Source: Nageia nagi
Lineage: Eukaryota > Pinophyta
Length of the DNA: 64,000 nt
Direction: 5' to 3'
Assembly: GCA_050084985.1 (NCBI GenBank)
Contig: JBITNC010000001.1
Coordinates: 72,292,001-72,356,000 of the forward strand
The translations under genes were made by a program, and so were the position numbers. A model generated the notes under the pieces. That model ran no database searches, was not told the origin of the DNA, and was given only the letters and a program-made list of their open reading frames with translations. Positions 11,312 through 23,163 of this stretch are shown here, in pieces (the stretch's first letter is position 1; every line of letters starts with the position of its first letter).

Positions 11312-12420
11312 GAATTCTTGGCACCATACACCATGAATATCTTCAACAATGTTGTCAAAAACGGTTTTCCAAATGAATGGACAATCATGGTCAATCCTCT
11401 TATTTCAAAGCTTTTTGGGGGCATGATGGAGTGTAGAATTGCATTGGGTGTGGAACAGGGAAAAAGAGAAACGTGCAAGTAGGACATGGAGCAAGACAGC
11501 ACAATAAACTATTTGCATCACACTTAGGTTCCTAGTACAAAAAGTGAGACAAAAAAGGGGGAAGAGGTTTATTATTGTTTTCTTGGCCTAAAAGGGCTTT
11601 TGATATAGTGCCTATAAGCAAATTTTAGAATTAATAGAATAGCTTGGAGTACTAGTTGAGTACAGAACAATAATACATAGGCCATATGAACAAGTCAAAG
11701 CCAAAATCAAAACAAAGGGGTAATCAGAATTCTTCATGAATGATAAAACAACTCTGCCCTTTGTTGCCCACATTGTTTGTCTTATATATTGACAAATTAG
11801 AAAAATGAATTAGCAAGTTTGGGGATGCAATGGAATTCACATAGCTAGCTACATGTTGACACTCTTGCTATATATAGATTATCTTATTCTAATTACAAAA
11901 ACAACTTTCAGCTTAAGAGAGCACTACAGCTGCATGCAAGTAGACATCAACAAAGCCAAGATGTTGATATTCTCTTTCCAAAGAGAGAAAAATAGATCAG
12001 CTTTCGGTTTGAGGACAGCACTTGAAATTGTTGTATAATACAGTTATATAGGCTTGAATTTCTATAACAAACTAAACTGAAAAGCATGTAGAATAAAAGG
12101 AATACAAGAAGGTTAGAGAGCATTTAACTTATTTCAAATATGTCAAAAGTAACAGAGCTATGGGATTGGAGGATGGCTAGGGACATATTCGAAACACTTG
12201 TCACACTAATGGTATTCTATATTTGTGAGGTGAGGGTCAATAACACATTTGAGCTAAAATGGAGACAAATTGTGAGAATGTAAGAGTTTTTTTTATCACA
12301 AATAGCTTTAAAATCAATAAGCACCTTTTCCCTCAAGGCAACAACAATGATCATATTACTTAGCTTAAAAAAATTGAAAAAAAAATTAAGTCTAGTAGGT
12401 TGCCTAAAGCAATGATCGAA
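11312..12420 (+). pseudogene. LINE (non-LTR) reverse transcriptase remnant A
   Basis: Conceptual translation across several frameshifts gives LINE RT landmarks in order. 'FLAPYTMNIFNNVVKNGFP' is the first RT block. 'FDIVP' followed by 'LGVLVEYR' comes next, then 'LYIDKLE', and then the catalytic block 'LLYIDYLILITKT', where LINEs have a YADD box. The ending 'FELKWRQIVRM' and the stretch to about 12420 match the thumb region before the 3' end of L1-like ORF2. The YADD to YIDY change removes a catalytic Asp. Endonuclease, 5' end and poly-A tail are not seen. Confidence 0.7.
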
Positions 12421-12547
12421 GAAGAAAAGCTATATGAATGAAGCAAGAAAAGAAATTGATCGAAGAAGAAAACCTATATGAATGAAGCAAAACAAGAAAT
12501 TGATGGTTATATGTAATATTAGTTTGCTAGAATATCGAAAGACTAAG

Positions 12548-12583
12548 CAAGAAAGAAAGAAAGAAGGAAAGAAAAAAAGAAAC
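12548..12583. repeat. GAAA/GAAG-rich microsatellite
   Basis: A purine-only run of GAAA and GAAG units lies between the two LINE remnants. It could be a degenerate LINE tail, but this is not provable here. Confidence 0.7.
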
Positions 12584-12614
12584 AATATTAATGTTCATAT
12601 AGCTTTGGTTATCC

Positions 12615-13321
12615 TTGAGACCACTGACCTCGCTTCGAGTTGCCTACTCATGGCAATCGGGTGCCATCCTCCGCTTTGTTGATGACATCATGTTGTTGTC
12701 CCACTCAGTCGAGGGCCTCCAACGCTTGATAGATGCTTTTAGTGCTAGACAAGAGCTTATGGTGAACCTTATCAAGACTAAGGGAGTGCACTTCTCTGAA
12801 CCCAGGTTCTCCATGAGGACAATGACACCACCTAGAGTTTGTGTGGTTATGCACAGTATCCATACTAGAAAAACAGTGCATACAGTTACACTTTTAGGAC
12901 TTTTAATCCAAGATAGATTTGTTCCAGACATTGTTCACACCCGCAACCTTGTATGGGGTGGAGATCTGGAGCCCCAGCTGAGAGTGGCAGATTAGACCTC
13001 GATAGAGCATATCTTGATCACTTTCCTTTCTCGTTTGATTTGGAGTAAGAGACAGTCCCACATCTTATCATACTTGCGGAGTTCGGTTGCCAACCCCTTC
13101 TGGTTTGGGTCCTTGCTTTCGTAGTCCTTTATCTTTGCCACCTTCAGCGTTTATCTGCTGTGGGGGGAATTCAGATAGGCTTCGGTTTCGAGCTTTGGCC
13201 TCCTCACTTGATCTAGCCATGCAGGCTGCCATTGATGTTGGTTTGCAAGATTTTTGAGATGCTACAAAGATTTAGTTTTTCCCCTGATCGATTACCTCTA
13301 CCATTTGAGGACTCGTCTAGG
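12615..13321 (+). pseudogene. LINE reverse transcriptase remnant B
   Basis: A second, separate non-LTR RT fragment. It enters at the catalytic box ('RFVDDIMLLSHSVEGLQRLI', with FVDD retaining both Asp) and continues with 'DAFSARQELMVNL.KTK'. After a stop near 12993 the reading resumes across frames with the C-terminal part of ORF2 and runs into the assembly gap at 13322. Because the catalytic box comes after the thumb region of remnant A, this is another truncated copy and not its continuation. Confidence 0.65.
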
Positions 13322-13421
13322 NNNNNNNNNNNNNNNNNNNNNNNNNNNNNNNNNNNNNNNNNNNNNNNNNNNNNNNNNNNNNNNNNNNNNNNNNNNNNNN
13401 NNNNNNNNNNNNNNNNNNNNN
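13322..13421. other. assembly gap (100 N)
   Basis: Placeholder of unknown true length. It truncates the 3' end of LINE remnant B. Confidence 0.95.
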
Positions 13422-14180
13422 ATTGGATCTCATTCTAGTGATGTGTTTATTCATATTTGTGCATGCGTTGGATCATCATTGTTGTATATGCTTGTATTTA
13501 TCATACGTTGGCATTATGGTGTATTGTTGATTGAATATTGCATGTTCTAGCCAGACGTGGGTATATTAATGTTGTGTATGTGGAATATTAATGCCCTAAC
13601 CCTAATGTTGCCATCTTGAGGGTTTGAATGCTTGTTGTGGATGCCCTAGGCCTGATGTCAGGGTGATTGAGTTCGAATTTGCCTATTTTGTATCCAAATT
13701 GCATTTTGGATCATCACATGAGATTTAAAATATGCTTTTTTAAATGTTTCTCTTTCCCATTTTCTATGTAAAAATTAGTTTCAGTATCATGTAGCAATAT
13801 TCAGTTTACAGGTTTATAAAAAGTACAAAATAAAAATGAGTAAGTGGATTGAATAATCTGCCTATATGAAATGTCCATCATTACCAATTCCTTTAGGGAT
13901 TTCATATAAGAGACCTGTTAATCAACAAAGGAACTTCTGTTGATAAATACGTGAAACATAATATACTGTATTGACCAGATTCCTGTTTTTAATTATTTTA
14001 CAGTTCAAATAACAGCTGAGCATTTTTGCTCGATTGCGGCTCCATAAAATCCTGTAAGATTACCATTTTGTTAAGGGCTGATATTTTTATTTCTTTGCCT
14101 CTACTTACTCTGTGAGCCCTCGGTTTTGTCATGTCTTATGCATGGTAGAGCAGGACAAGTTACAATATGGTCAGGATTTA
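13422..14180. other. non-coding sequence
   Basis: No gene or repeat recognised. The first part may be LINE 3' tail sequence. Confidence 0.4.
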
Positions 14181-14438
14181 TCAAGGAGATGACATGCATT
14201 TTTTTTATTGAGTGAAAAACCACTTGCGGGGCCGCCATGGTCTGAGAAACCACAATTGGAGGGTATCTATTCCGTCAAAGATTACCTAGGACTTTCACTT
14301 GGCCCCACCGCAATTGCAATTTTTAATTGGATTTTGGGATGTCCTCCACACGGTAGGACAAAGATTTGAACCTAGGCATGGAGTGTTCCCAACACTTTCA
14401 CAACTCCCTAACATAGGCAAACTCAAGGAAATGACATG
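14181..14438 (-). mobile_element. tRNA-derived SINE with 16-bp target-site duplications
   Basis: The element body is 14197-14422 (226 bp), read on the minus strand. Near its head is a B-box-like 'aggttcaaatct', preceded by an A-box-like stretch around 'ttagggagttgtgaaagtg'. Its tail is an A-run, seen as T8 near 14199. It is bounded by 'tcaaggagatgacatg' (14181-14196) and 'tcaaggaaatgacatg' (14423-14438), a 15/16 match. Head, tail and target duplication together are diagnostic of a retroposed SINE. It is not a functional tRNA gene, because no cloverleaf can be completed. Confidence 0.85.
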
Positions 14439-14929
14439 TTAAAATAAATGAAATAACATCAAAACAATAAATTGCATGATGATTGATTTGGAAATATTGA
14501 TGTATGATAATTGATAAATGATTCCAACAACCATTCTTTTTAGTTATAACCATAATAAACAATTGAAAATGTTAGAAAAACCAAAGGTTTATAAATTAGT
14601 AGCAAAAATTGCCAAAAATCTGTGATTAATCGTGAGTTTAGAGTCGATGACTTGAAACAAGTAGTTACCAGTTGACTTAATGAGTTTCTATCCTTTTGCA
14701 ACTTTTGAATACCTTTTTGAAACACTTTGAGTTATCGGTGGGTCAACACATTTGAATCATGGACGTGTATCTTAAAACCATAAAAAAAAAAAGATTTCTT
14801 TAATTGCAATTTTCAAACATGGGGAGCAGAAATTGTGTTGGAAAAACAATATTAAGGGTAAAAAATGTGGTATTGTGATTGTTGGCCAGAGCCAACCATA
14901 TTTGTATGTAAAAAATGTTTCCTTTGTGT
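14439..14929. other. non-coding sequence
   Basis: Nothing recognisable. It is the target region of the next hAT element. Confidence 0.4.
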
Positions 14930-14937
14930 GTAAATGT

Positions 14938-17900
14938 CAAGGTTGGAAAACTTGGACTCGGGAATTGCTCAGCCCAAAAAAAATCCGTGAGTTCTCGGCA
15001 ATTCAGAGAGCACTTGGGAAAAACTCGGCACTAAAACTTGGCAAAAAAAAACATGAACTTTTTTTGAAAAAACATATTTAAATGCGGAATTAGAGAGCTG
15101 CAATGATCATTGATTGTTTGTGATCATTAATGATCATCAAAAATAATACATACAACAAATTATAGTCACGAATCATGAGTCATAAGTGTACTAGTGCTGC
15201 AATAAAAAGCAAATACTAAAAACTGAATCTAGACTCTAATGTCTAGGACTCTAAGAGTCTAAGACTCTAAACTACTAGTGCTACTATCACTACAATGTGC
15301 TCATTCCCCTTGCCCCTTGGCTCACTCCTCACAACAGGTGGTGGTGGTGAAGAAAGTGCCACATTCTCATCCTCGATAAGATTATCAACATTAGGTATGT
15401 ACTCATCCTCATACTGATTCTCATCCTCATCCTCAAGCTCAGGCTTGATGTGAACTGTAGCTGCTACCCTAGAAGTACCTTCACCTTCTCTAGATGTACC
15501 TTCAACGTCATGTTCGCTTCCCTCTCAAGTCGCTCAATGTCCAAGTGAAGATAGGTTGTTCATCTTCCACAACCCACTCTACTAGTGGATCCATAGAATC
15601 AAGGTCAATGGCATCATAGCAATTTGTGCCCTCCACCTTTTTGACATGAAGGCGAATATTGTATTGGACAAACACAAGGTCATTTAGGTGCTGTTGGCTC
15701 AACCTATTGCGTCTCTTGGTGTGAATGCTCTCAAACATGGACCAATTGCGTTCACATCCAGAAGCGCTACAAGGCTGACTCAATATCCTCACTGCCATCC
15801 TTTGAAGATTCGGACACCGAGCACTGTTATCTTCCCACCATAAATCTACAAATAAGAAATGACTTTTTCAAAAACTCAATCTAATTCTAGATTTTATAAA
15901 ATTGAAAATACTAAATTCTAAGATAGTAAATAATTGATGAAGTCATGAAAGAACCCTTTCATTTACCTGGTCGCAAGGTTGTCCTCGACATTTTACAAAT
16001 AATTGATGAAAGAACCCTCCCATCGGCTAACTTGTGGGCCTGCATCTCATCTTGACAACGTGCCCTAAGGTCATCATCAGGTATCATCCTTTCCATGCAA
16101 GTATAGAGGCCATCCATAACCTCATCATCGACCTCAAATTTATCAGAATGAAAAAACTTGGGGTTGAAATAGGAATCCACTTCATGTAAAGGTCGATGGA
16201 GATGATGGGTCCATCTCTTATCCATGATTCTCTCAAGTTGGTCCATTTTATTTCTATTCCGTTTATACATGCGTTGGACAGCCCCATTTGCCCTATCCAT
16301 GGCTTCATACAAATAGCCCATCGGCAACAAATCACCATCTACAAGATGAAGAACCTTGACTCAAGGTTCAGTGACCTAGAAATCATAAATAAAACAAATT
16401 TATATTTACAAAATACAAAGTTACAAACTACAAACTTGCAAAGTGACAAAGTTACAAACTAGAAATTGAAAAACCAAAAAAACATAAAAGAAAGAATTTA
16501 AATTACCTTCAAGACCTCCTTAGCACCCTTCCAAAAGAAGTCATCAAACACTATCTTTTGTACCTTCTCCCCATCATCACTTTGACGAAAAGAAGACTCT
16601 CTCCATTTATCACTAATAAACATTCTCTTAAGAGGAGCTTCTGCTTCAAAGAGGCTTTTTCATGCAAGAAAATTGGAGGCAAATCTAGTGATACCTGGAC
16701 GAATAATCTCCTTGCCACCCGTGTGTTCTCTCATCAAACTAAGCACCCAAGTGTGGTTGTAAATGAATTTGGTAATTATTTTTGATTCTTCAACCACACT
16801 TTTAATCCATGTAAGCTTACCCGTATCCTCAAGCATAAGGTCAATCACATGGGCTACGCATGGACTCCAAAATAAGGTTTTGTACTTCCTCTCAAGCATT
16901 TTTCCTGTAGAAACATATGTTGAAGCGTTGTTCGTCACAACTTGGACAACATTCTCCACGCCCACTTCCAACACCACTTCCTCAAGCAATTTGAAAAGCA
17001 ACTGTGCATCTTTTACCTTATCCGATGCATCAATAGACTTCAAGAAGACCATTGATTCACTTGATGCCACCATGAAGTTGAGCAGTGTACGGGTTTTTGT
17101 ATCTGTCCATCCATTTGACATAATAGTGCATCCATGTTTGCACCAATTCTTTCTTTGCTCATCTAATAGAGCATGTGTGGTAACAACTGCATCCTCAAGC
17201 AAAGGACCACTTAAAATTCTTGCGGTAGGGGCCTTCATCCCTCTTCCAACATTGATGAATGCATTCACCATGGCCTCCCAATAAGGACTACTTGCAACAT
17301 TAAAAGGAATGTTGCAATAGTACCAAAAATTTGTAGTTGCTGCTCGGGCTGCTTTGATTTTTTCTTTTCCCCATGTTGTAGTGTCAAGAGAAGGTTGTAC
17401 TTTTGTACGAGGAACAAAGAAACCATCCATGGTTTGATGCCTCACTGGGCTTGCTTGTGATGTATTTTCATTTGATTTTGAATTTTTGCGTAAGAATCTA
17501 ATATTGATTCTTCAAAGCTCATGTTCCCCCTGATCCCTGCACCAATTACCCTCTTCGTCTTTCGCTTTTCCATCTTTTGTTCTGTTTGTGTAGCAATCAA
17601 GGTTTGCATCTCACATGTGACCTCAGGAGGTGCAACATTACACAATATTACATCATAAGTTGGAATCCTTGCAAGATGGTATTTGAATCTATTGATACCA
17701 CCCCTGCGACCTATTTTGCAATAATTGCATACCACTTCATTTGAAAGTTTATCCTTTGTGCCATGCTTCCAAGCAACAATTGTCCATGAGGATGGAGCTG
17801 GGGCTTGAGGAGGAGGTGCATTTGCATGGCCCTCATCTTCACTTGCCATCTAGAAAGTGCAAAAAATTAAAAAAACTTAAAAAAATATAAAACCCATTAA

Positions 17901-18666
17901 AAACCTTAACCTTAAGCCTTAAAAAAAATCATAAAATATGCAAAAACGAAAAATACCCTTTTGAAGTATGGGCATTAACATAAACAGAAAAAAAAATTAC
18001 ATGGTGAAAATTAAAAAAAAAACCCTACCTCTCCAAATGCACAATGAGAATAAAAAATCTCTCAATCGGATACTTGCCAAATCTGTGGTGAAATGCTTGA
18101 AATCCTTGATGAACCCCTTTAGAATGATAGCAATCCTTCAAATTCGTCATAAGCTAGGTTGGAGAACAAAAGAGGGAGCAAACTGGATGAAATGGGCAAA
18201 TGAACAAGTGAAATTTGAATTTGTAGCAAAACTGTGCATTTTTTCTTGAAAATTAGCTTCTGTTTTTCAAATAGCCGAGTACTCGGTGAGTACCCATGGG
18301 GAATGGCTAGTTTGGGAGCTGAAAACGTGGCGAGTTCCCGTGAACAAGGGCTTTTCATGTCCAAAAAAAGTCTGTTACTCCTGCTAGTCAAGAAAGCATC
18401 GAAATTGCTCGTGGGATAGGTTGCGTTGCTTGCGGGGAAGAAGAAAAAAATTGCAAAAAACCTTGGTTCGTGCACAGGTTGGATTTCGTGTTTGGTTTTG
18501 TGCCTCCTGATTTACAGCCAGAATCTTGCGATTTAGCAACCGAGTTACTTGCCGGAAAGCCGGAAAACTCGCCAAAGCCGGATTTTAACCCTCTGAAACT
18601 CGCCTAGCCTCTAATCCACAATTTCTTGCGAGCATCCGCTGATTTTCCGTGGATTTTCGAACCAGG
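14938..18666 (-). mobile_element. hAT transposon 1, 3.7 kb, defective
   Basis: The imperfect terminal inverted repeats are CAAGGTTGGAAAAC at 14938 and, on the opposite strand from 18666, CCTGGTTCGAAAAT. The flanking 8-bp direct repeats are gtaaatgt (14930-14937) and gtaaatat (18667-18674), matching at 7 of 8, the length expected for hAT. Both ends carry iterated ACTCG/CGAGT motifs (14955-15030 and 18270-18605), the usual subterminal arrangement. The minus-strand transposase gene inside is broken. Confidence 0.75.
15267..17849 (-). pseudogene. hAT transposase gene (BED finger, DUF659, dimerisation domain), broken
   Basis: Exon 1 (17849-16507) starts with a BED zinc finger ('VVCNYC', then His and Cys) in the first 135 codons. 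A one-base frameshift sits at 17442-17445, where a TGA overlaps an ATG. DUF659 follows, with an in-frame TGA at 16660. The two boxes that normally hold catalytic Asp read 'MSNGWTD' and 'VVTNNAS', so Asp to Asn at both. Inferred introns are 16376-16506 and about 15846-15966, both GT/AG and phase-consistent. Exon 2 (16375-15967) has a TGA near 16362. Exon 3 (from 15845) carries the dimerisation domain 'CERNWSMFESIHTKRRNRL'. A further frameshift near 15520 leads into an acidic tail ending at 15267. Not a domesticated host gene: it lies within transposon ends and is disabled. Confidence 0.85.
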
Positions 18667-18804
18667 GTAAATATTAGTTTTTTTCAAGACTTAGGATTTA
18701 TATTCGTGTATATTTTTTCTTTCCCATTGCAATTGCTATCAAGAGTCTCTATTTTTTCCGTTACTTTAGAGTTGCAGTTGAGGTTGTTAGTTTGATGTTG
18801 CACT

Positions 18805-19650
18805 ATGATTAATAGAAAGAGGGACCCTTTTTGGAAGTATCTACAACTAGCTGATAAACTTGAGCAATGCATTTGCAATTATTGCAACGGTTTCATAAGT
18901 GTGGGTATAACCAAAATGAAATACCACATTGTATGAGTAGTTTGTAAAATAGTGGAGGGGGAGGTGATGTAGCTAGTCAATGCCTATTGGAGGCCTTCTT
19001 GCAAAAGGATTCAAAGAAGTGAAATATTGAAGCCATCCCAAAGCCTTATATGATGAAAACTATTTGGGCTCCAATTCCTCCATTTTGGGTAGAGTCTAGT
19101 GATGCTAATGTCCTTGCAACAAGCAACAGTGGGCCTCAAATTAGAAATGGAGCTGCTATTGCAAGTCTTGGTGCAGTCATATGTAATTTCGTTTTACATA
19201 GATATGTCCTTTGTTCTCAACCCACCTCGGAGGGCATTGGGTGGTCATGGAATGAAGATAAGCACATAAGGGCAAATAAGGTATGTGCAAATTTTTGTTA
19301 CTTCTTCAACATCCAATTAAATGTTGCTAAGCCTCCATATTGGAAATATATGGTCAATTGAATTATTGTTTGTGTGCCTAGGTTCAAGCCATCCGATTAT
19401 CATGAATTGCAAGTCTCCATGCTTTAGGAAGTTGTCAATAATGTTCAGCTGATTATTAATGACCAAATGAAAATTTGCAAGAACAGCTGCAACATAATGA
19501 CAAATGAATGGCTAATGGGAGGAATAAAACTCTCATAAACTTCCATGTTTCTTCCATGGGTTATGGTATTTTTGAATTCAGTTGATGCCTCATTAGAGAC
19601 TAAAAATGCGGTATGCATTGCTGATATGATTGAGGAGGTCATCATGCAGT
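18805..19650 (+). pseudogene. second hAT transposase relic
   Basis: On the + strand, directly beyond hAT 1 and just upstream of the first GCP4 exon seen here. It begins with a BED-finger-like stretch ('CICNYCNGFI', then 'KMKYH'). It continues across frameshifts with 'FCYFFNIQLNVAKPPYW' and 'VFLNSVDAS', both DUF659-region signatures seen in hAT 1. No ends or target duplication could be found, and the 3' half of the transposase is missing. Confidence 0.65.
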
Positions 19651-19943
19651 ATGCATTTCTGATATATTTTTTTTTTGAAATGCCTTTGAGCTATTTTTCA
19701 TTTAGGTCAAATTTGATTGAACATTCATGTAAGTTATATGTCAATTTATGCAATTTGGGGTTTGCCTAATGGTTTTCTTGCGATTGTCTTCTATTTTCTT
19801 TTCAAATGGAACGTGGCATTGAACTATTTTCAATAAATAAGCAACATAACTGAATCACTTAGGGATGTAGAGGAATGATGTGGCTATGAGTATTCTATCC
19901 ATAATTAGATGTATTGATTTATTGCATTTTTTTTTTTGTTTAG

Positions 19944-20080
19944 TTTGAAGTGTTGCTGCCACCACTTCATGCCCTTATCTTGGAAGTTGAGCGAGAAGAT
20001 GTTCGAGGGGGTCGCCTTTTGAATCTACTCCACAAAAAATGTCATTGTGGGGTTCCCGAGCTGCAAGCATGTATTCAAAG
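19944..20080 (+). CDS. GCP4: gamma-tubulin complex component 4, internal exon (first in window)
   Basis: GCP4 is a subunit of the gamma-tubulin ring complex that nucleates microtubules; plant GCP4 works with GCP2 and GCP3 at the cortex, nuclear surface and spindle. This 137-bp exon starts in phase 0 after 'tttgtttag' and ends in phase 2 before 'gtatta'. It encodes 'FEVLLPPLHALILEVERED' and then a strongly conserved block containing 'NLLHKKCHCGVPELQ', ending 'ACIQ' plus two bases of an Arg codon. That block is characteristic of the N-terminal GRIP region of plant GCP4 (family assignment from memory). There are no stops or frameshifts. The next exon supplies the missing base of the Arg codon. 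Earlier exons are not in the window. Confidence 0.9.
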
Positions 20081-20449
20081 GTATTACTCAATCTCATTTA
20101 ATGTAGGATCTTATTATAAAATCCAGTAGGATATCTTTGTATAGGTGACAGGTAATCGAGTTGTATGAAGTAATCTATAAATCACGCAACTAAGGAACAT
20201 TGCTTAGTAGTTCATAAGTCCAAAAGATGTAGGCATTGGTTCTGTATTCAATATATCATAAAAGACTTGTCTATGTGACAAATAGCAGAATACTTGTATT
20301 GTTTTATTTACACTAATTCTTGAGTTTTTCTGGGTAGTTGGTAGAAGTTATCTTTCCAATGCCTAGACATTTTTGCACGTAGAGAGTGATTGCTATGGGC
20401 GATTACCTTGATTGAAATTGAATCTTGTTAGTTAATCAACCAAAATGAA

Positions 20450-21225
20450 AAAAAATACTAAAATATGCATAATTATTCTTGTTTAAAATGAAAAATAGAT
20501 TCATAGCAATATGTAGGATTTAATATACAAAGAGGACATATCTACAGGGTAGAGGGTTTGAAGATTGATGGTGAACAGCTTGTGATTTGGGAGGGCGAAC
20601 CCTAGATGCTGCAAGATGATAGATTTGGATGATTCTGCAACTAACAATCTGAAGATGTTTATGAAGGAAATTTCGAAGATATTTTTGAGGATGATTCTAG
20701 TTTCAAATGATTTTAGAATTGATGCATATATATTATGAAGCAATCGAGATCAAATGTGCAAGTTGTTGAGTGTTTTAATCAAAATATGGACATTTTGGGA
20801 TGTTGTTCCCAAATCATTGGGTGTCTCAAGACAATGTGCAAGAACATTAGGCATTTTGGGAGGGTGTGCCAAAACATTCAGGATTTTGGTGAGGTTGATT
20901 GTTTTGGGTTATGTTGCCTCCAAAGGTGTAGTTAGGTCTTTTTCAATGATTTGGGATTGTATGTGTCTTGATTTTGTGCAAGAGTTAGTAGTTTTTGAAT
21001 AAAAAAAAAAGAGGTAGATGCGCTAACTTGATGATTCCATTGATATTATGGAAGAACATAGATAATTGTTGATGATATAGCCTTCACCTAGCTGGACCCA
21101 TTTAAGACAATGTGCATATAAGACAATATTAAATTAGAAGATTTGGCCTAAGTTATTCTAGAGAAATCGAAAATGGGTCCACACAAATAACGTCATTTTA
21201 GATAGTAAAATGCAATTTTAAGTGT
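20450..21225. repeat. dispersed repeat, copy 1
   Basis: Shares a long, diverged alignment with 35410-36062. Landmarks include 'atagcaatatg', 'gaagatatttttgaggatga', 'acaatgtgcatataag' and a closing 'agtcattttaga'/'cgtcattttaga' followed by 'gtctac'. The family is unknown. Open frames here are short and differ between copies, so I treat it as non-coding. Confidence 0.75.
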
Positions 21226-23163
21226 CTACATTTTTGTCCATTCAGAGCATGGTTGAGGAGACAAATTGAGTCTCTATTTCAAAATAGACTTATTTAAGAA
21301 TTTGATGAATTCTTACACTGTTGCTTTTGCAAAGATCTTGTCATAATTTAATGAGACACATCTTGAGAAGCATAGGTGAGAGCTTGGATTAACACGTTCT
21401 TTTAAAGTGAAGAGAATAATGTTGATTGCTGCTTTTGCTTTGAGTTGCATGTGAAGACCTATGCTGAACATGGATAACTTGTAATTTAATAGATATGTCA
21501 ATGATACTTCATAATTTGATACTTTAGAGAATGATTACCCTTGCGGTTCAACTAGGTCCTAAGCCTCAACAACCCTCACGGTTGAACCAAGTTGTTCCAA
21601 ATTATTTGCATATCAATCTTAATATCAACTTCAGGAAGATCATCTTTAAAAATATCATTTTTAGAACCATCAAGATCCACTATAGCTAGAATTCTCCCTC
21701 CTAGAACACAAGTTGTCTACCAACTATTGGTATGTTTTTCTTTCCTAGTCCAAAACATGCACAAGAATTGGAGGAAACAACGTTACTTGTGCCCGCCTAA
21801 AAGGACTGGTTACCTCAAGCATTCACATGGAATATGGTCTTTAAGGCTCATAAGTCAAAGATGCATGCTGTTAACTGTATACAAGGGAAATACAACGTCG
21901 GAGTTCCTTTCCTCGATAAGGAAAGGCTACAAATGTAAACGAAAGCGAAGAAAGATCACAAATGCAGGGACAAACACTTGGATAAATGCAAAGAGATACA
22001 AGGAAAAGAAATGGCTTATGAAGGTATCACCAGCAATGCAGTGTCTCGGCAGGTCATCTTCAGATTCATTAAGGTCGATGCATTCACTATCAAGCCGAGC
22101 AACAAATAGCAAATATGTTCAAATCACTACCAGACGAGAGCAGGAAGTTGTTGGGTCTTGGTGGAAGACTCGATGGAAGGGTATAAGTGAGGTGAGGACG
22201 TGAGTGCAAGGATCTAACTGAATGGTATAAAGACAAGCTATAAGCCTCAAAAGACATTCACTTGTGTGCAAATCATGCAAGGAATTAACTGAAACCATCC
22301 AAATGAATGTTCAATATGCAACTCAAGGAGAGAGAATCATTTAGATATGCATAATCTCACAAATGATATCCTTGACAATATAAACTTTATAATCTCATTC
22401 CTCCAAAGGAAATACATTCATGATGATATTCAATAATGAACATGCATAGAACCCCTTATGCAGCGAACCTTTATGCAATGGAATACAAATATTAAAGGAT
22501 GCAACAACTCAAAAATTATTACATATATAAAAACTTATAGCCAGAATCTCAGAGATATAAGAACCTCAATATTCAATATTTCCATTAAGTACAAAGTCTC
22601 ACACATGCAATAATGCGTAAAAACTATGCAATATAGTCCAAGTGCAAAACTTGCATAATTCCTCCAATGTGAATATCCTATATGCAAAGATCCAATGCAA
22701 AAATCCCTAGTGTCAAAAATCCCTTTCTAAATGGCCTAAATGGTGTATAAATAGGCCACTAGAAGTGTTGCCTTAAAGGCATCAAATCTAATATGGTATG
22801 CACACACGCAACACTCACACCAATACAAAATCAGATTGTTTACACAAAACTATGCAAGTAGCATTTAAAAGCTGACAAAATATAAATGCCACTGTCAAAA
22901 TGCATCTAATCTACTCCTAATCCATGCAAACGTAAATTAGAGCCATAAAACATCTAACATCTAAACTAGCGGGAGCAAAAACCTCATCCTTGCATCGGTC
23001 AGAGCCATAAATGACTCTGACTAATCTGATATGGCAGGAGCAAAACCTCATCCCTACACCAGTCAAATCAAATGAAATAAAGCTTGACATAACAACCATC
23101 ATCAAGTATGCATTAAACAAAATGGAAAAGATACCGTAGGCAGAACCTGCGAGTGGATCAGAC
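21226..23163 (-). other. probable LTR/3' region of the minus-strand gag-like element
   Basis: This lies directly downstream (minus sense) of the gag-like gene. It carries a TATA-like 'cctatttataca' on the minus strand near 22760 and a 62-bp tandem pair ('agagccataaa' at 22939 and 23001). I could not fix LTR termini. A 203-codon + strand open frame at 21592-22203 has no recognisable domain or codon signal, and I do not call it a gene. Confidence 0.4.

Noticed and set aside
15267-17849. domesticated hAT host gene
   Set aside because: It lies within transposon ends with a target duplication and has a frameshift, stops and altered catalytic boxes.
18805-19650. upstream GCP4 exon candidate close to 19944
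   Set aside because: Its motifs are hAT DUF659 and BED finger, not gamma-tubulin complex protein.
21592-22203. 203-codon + strand ORF as a gene
   Set aside because: No domain, no start context and biased residues. It lies in probable LTR sequence of a minus-strand element.
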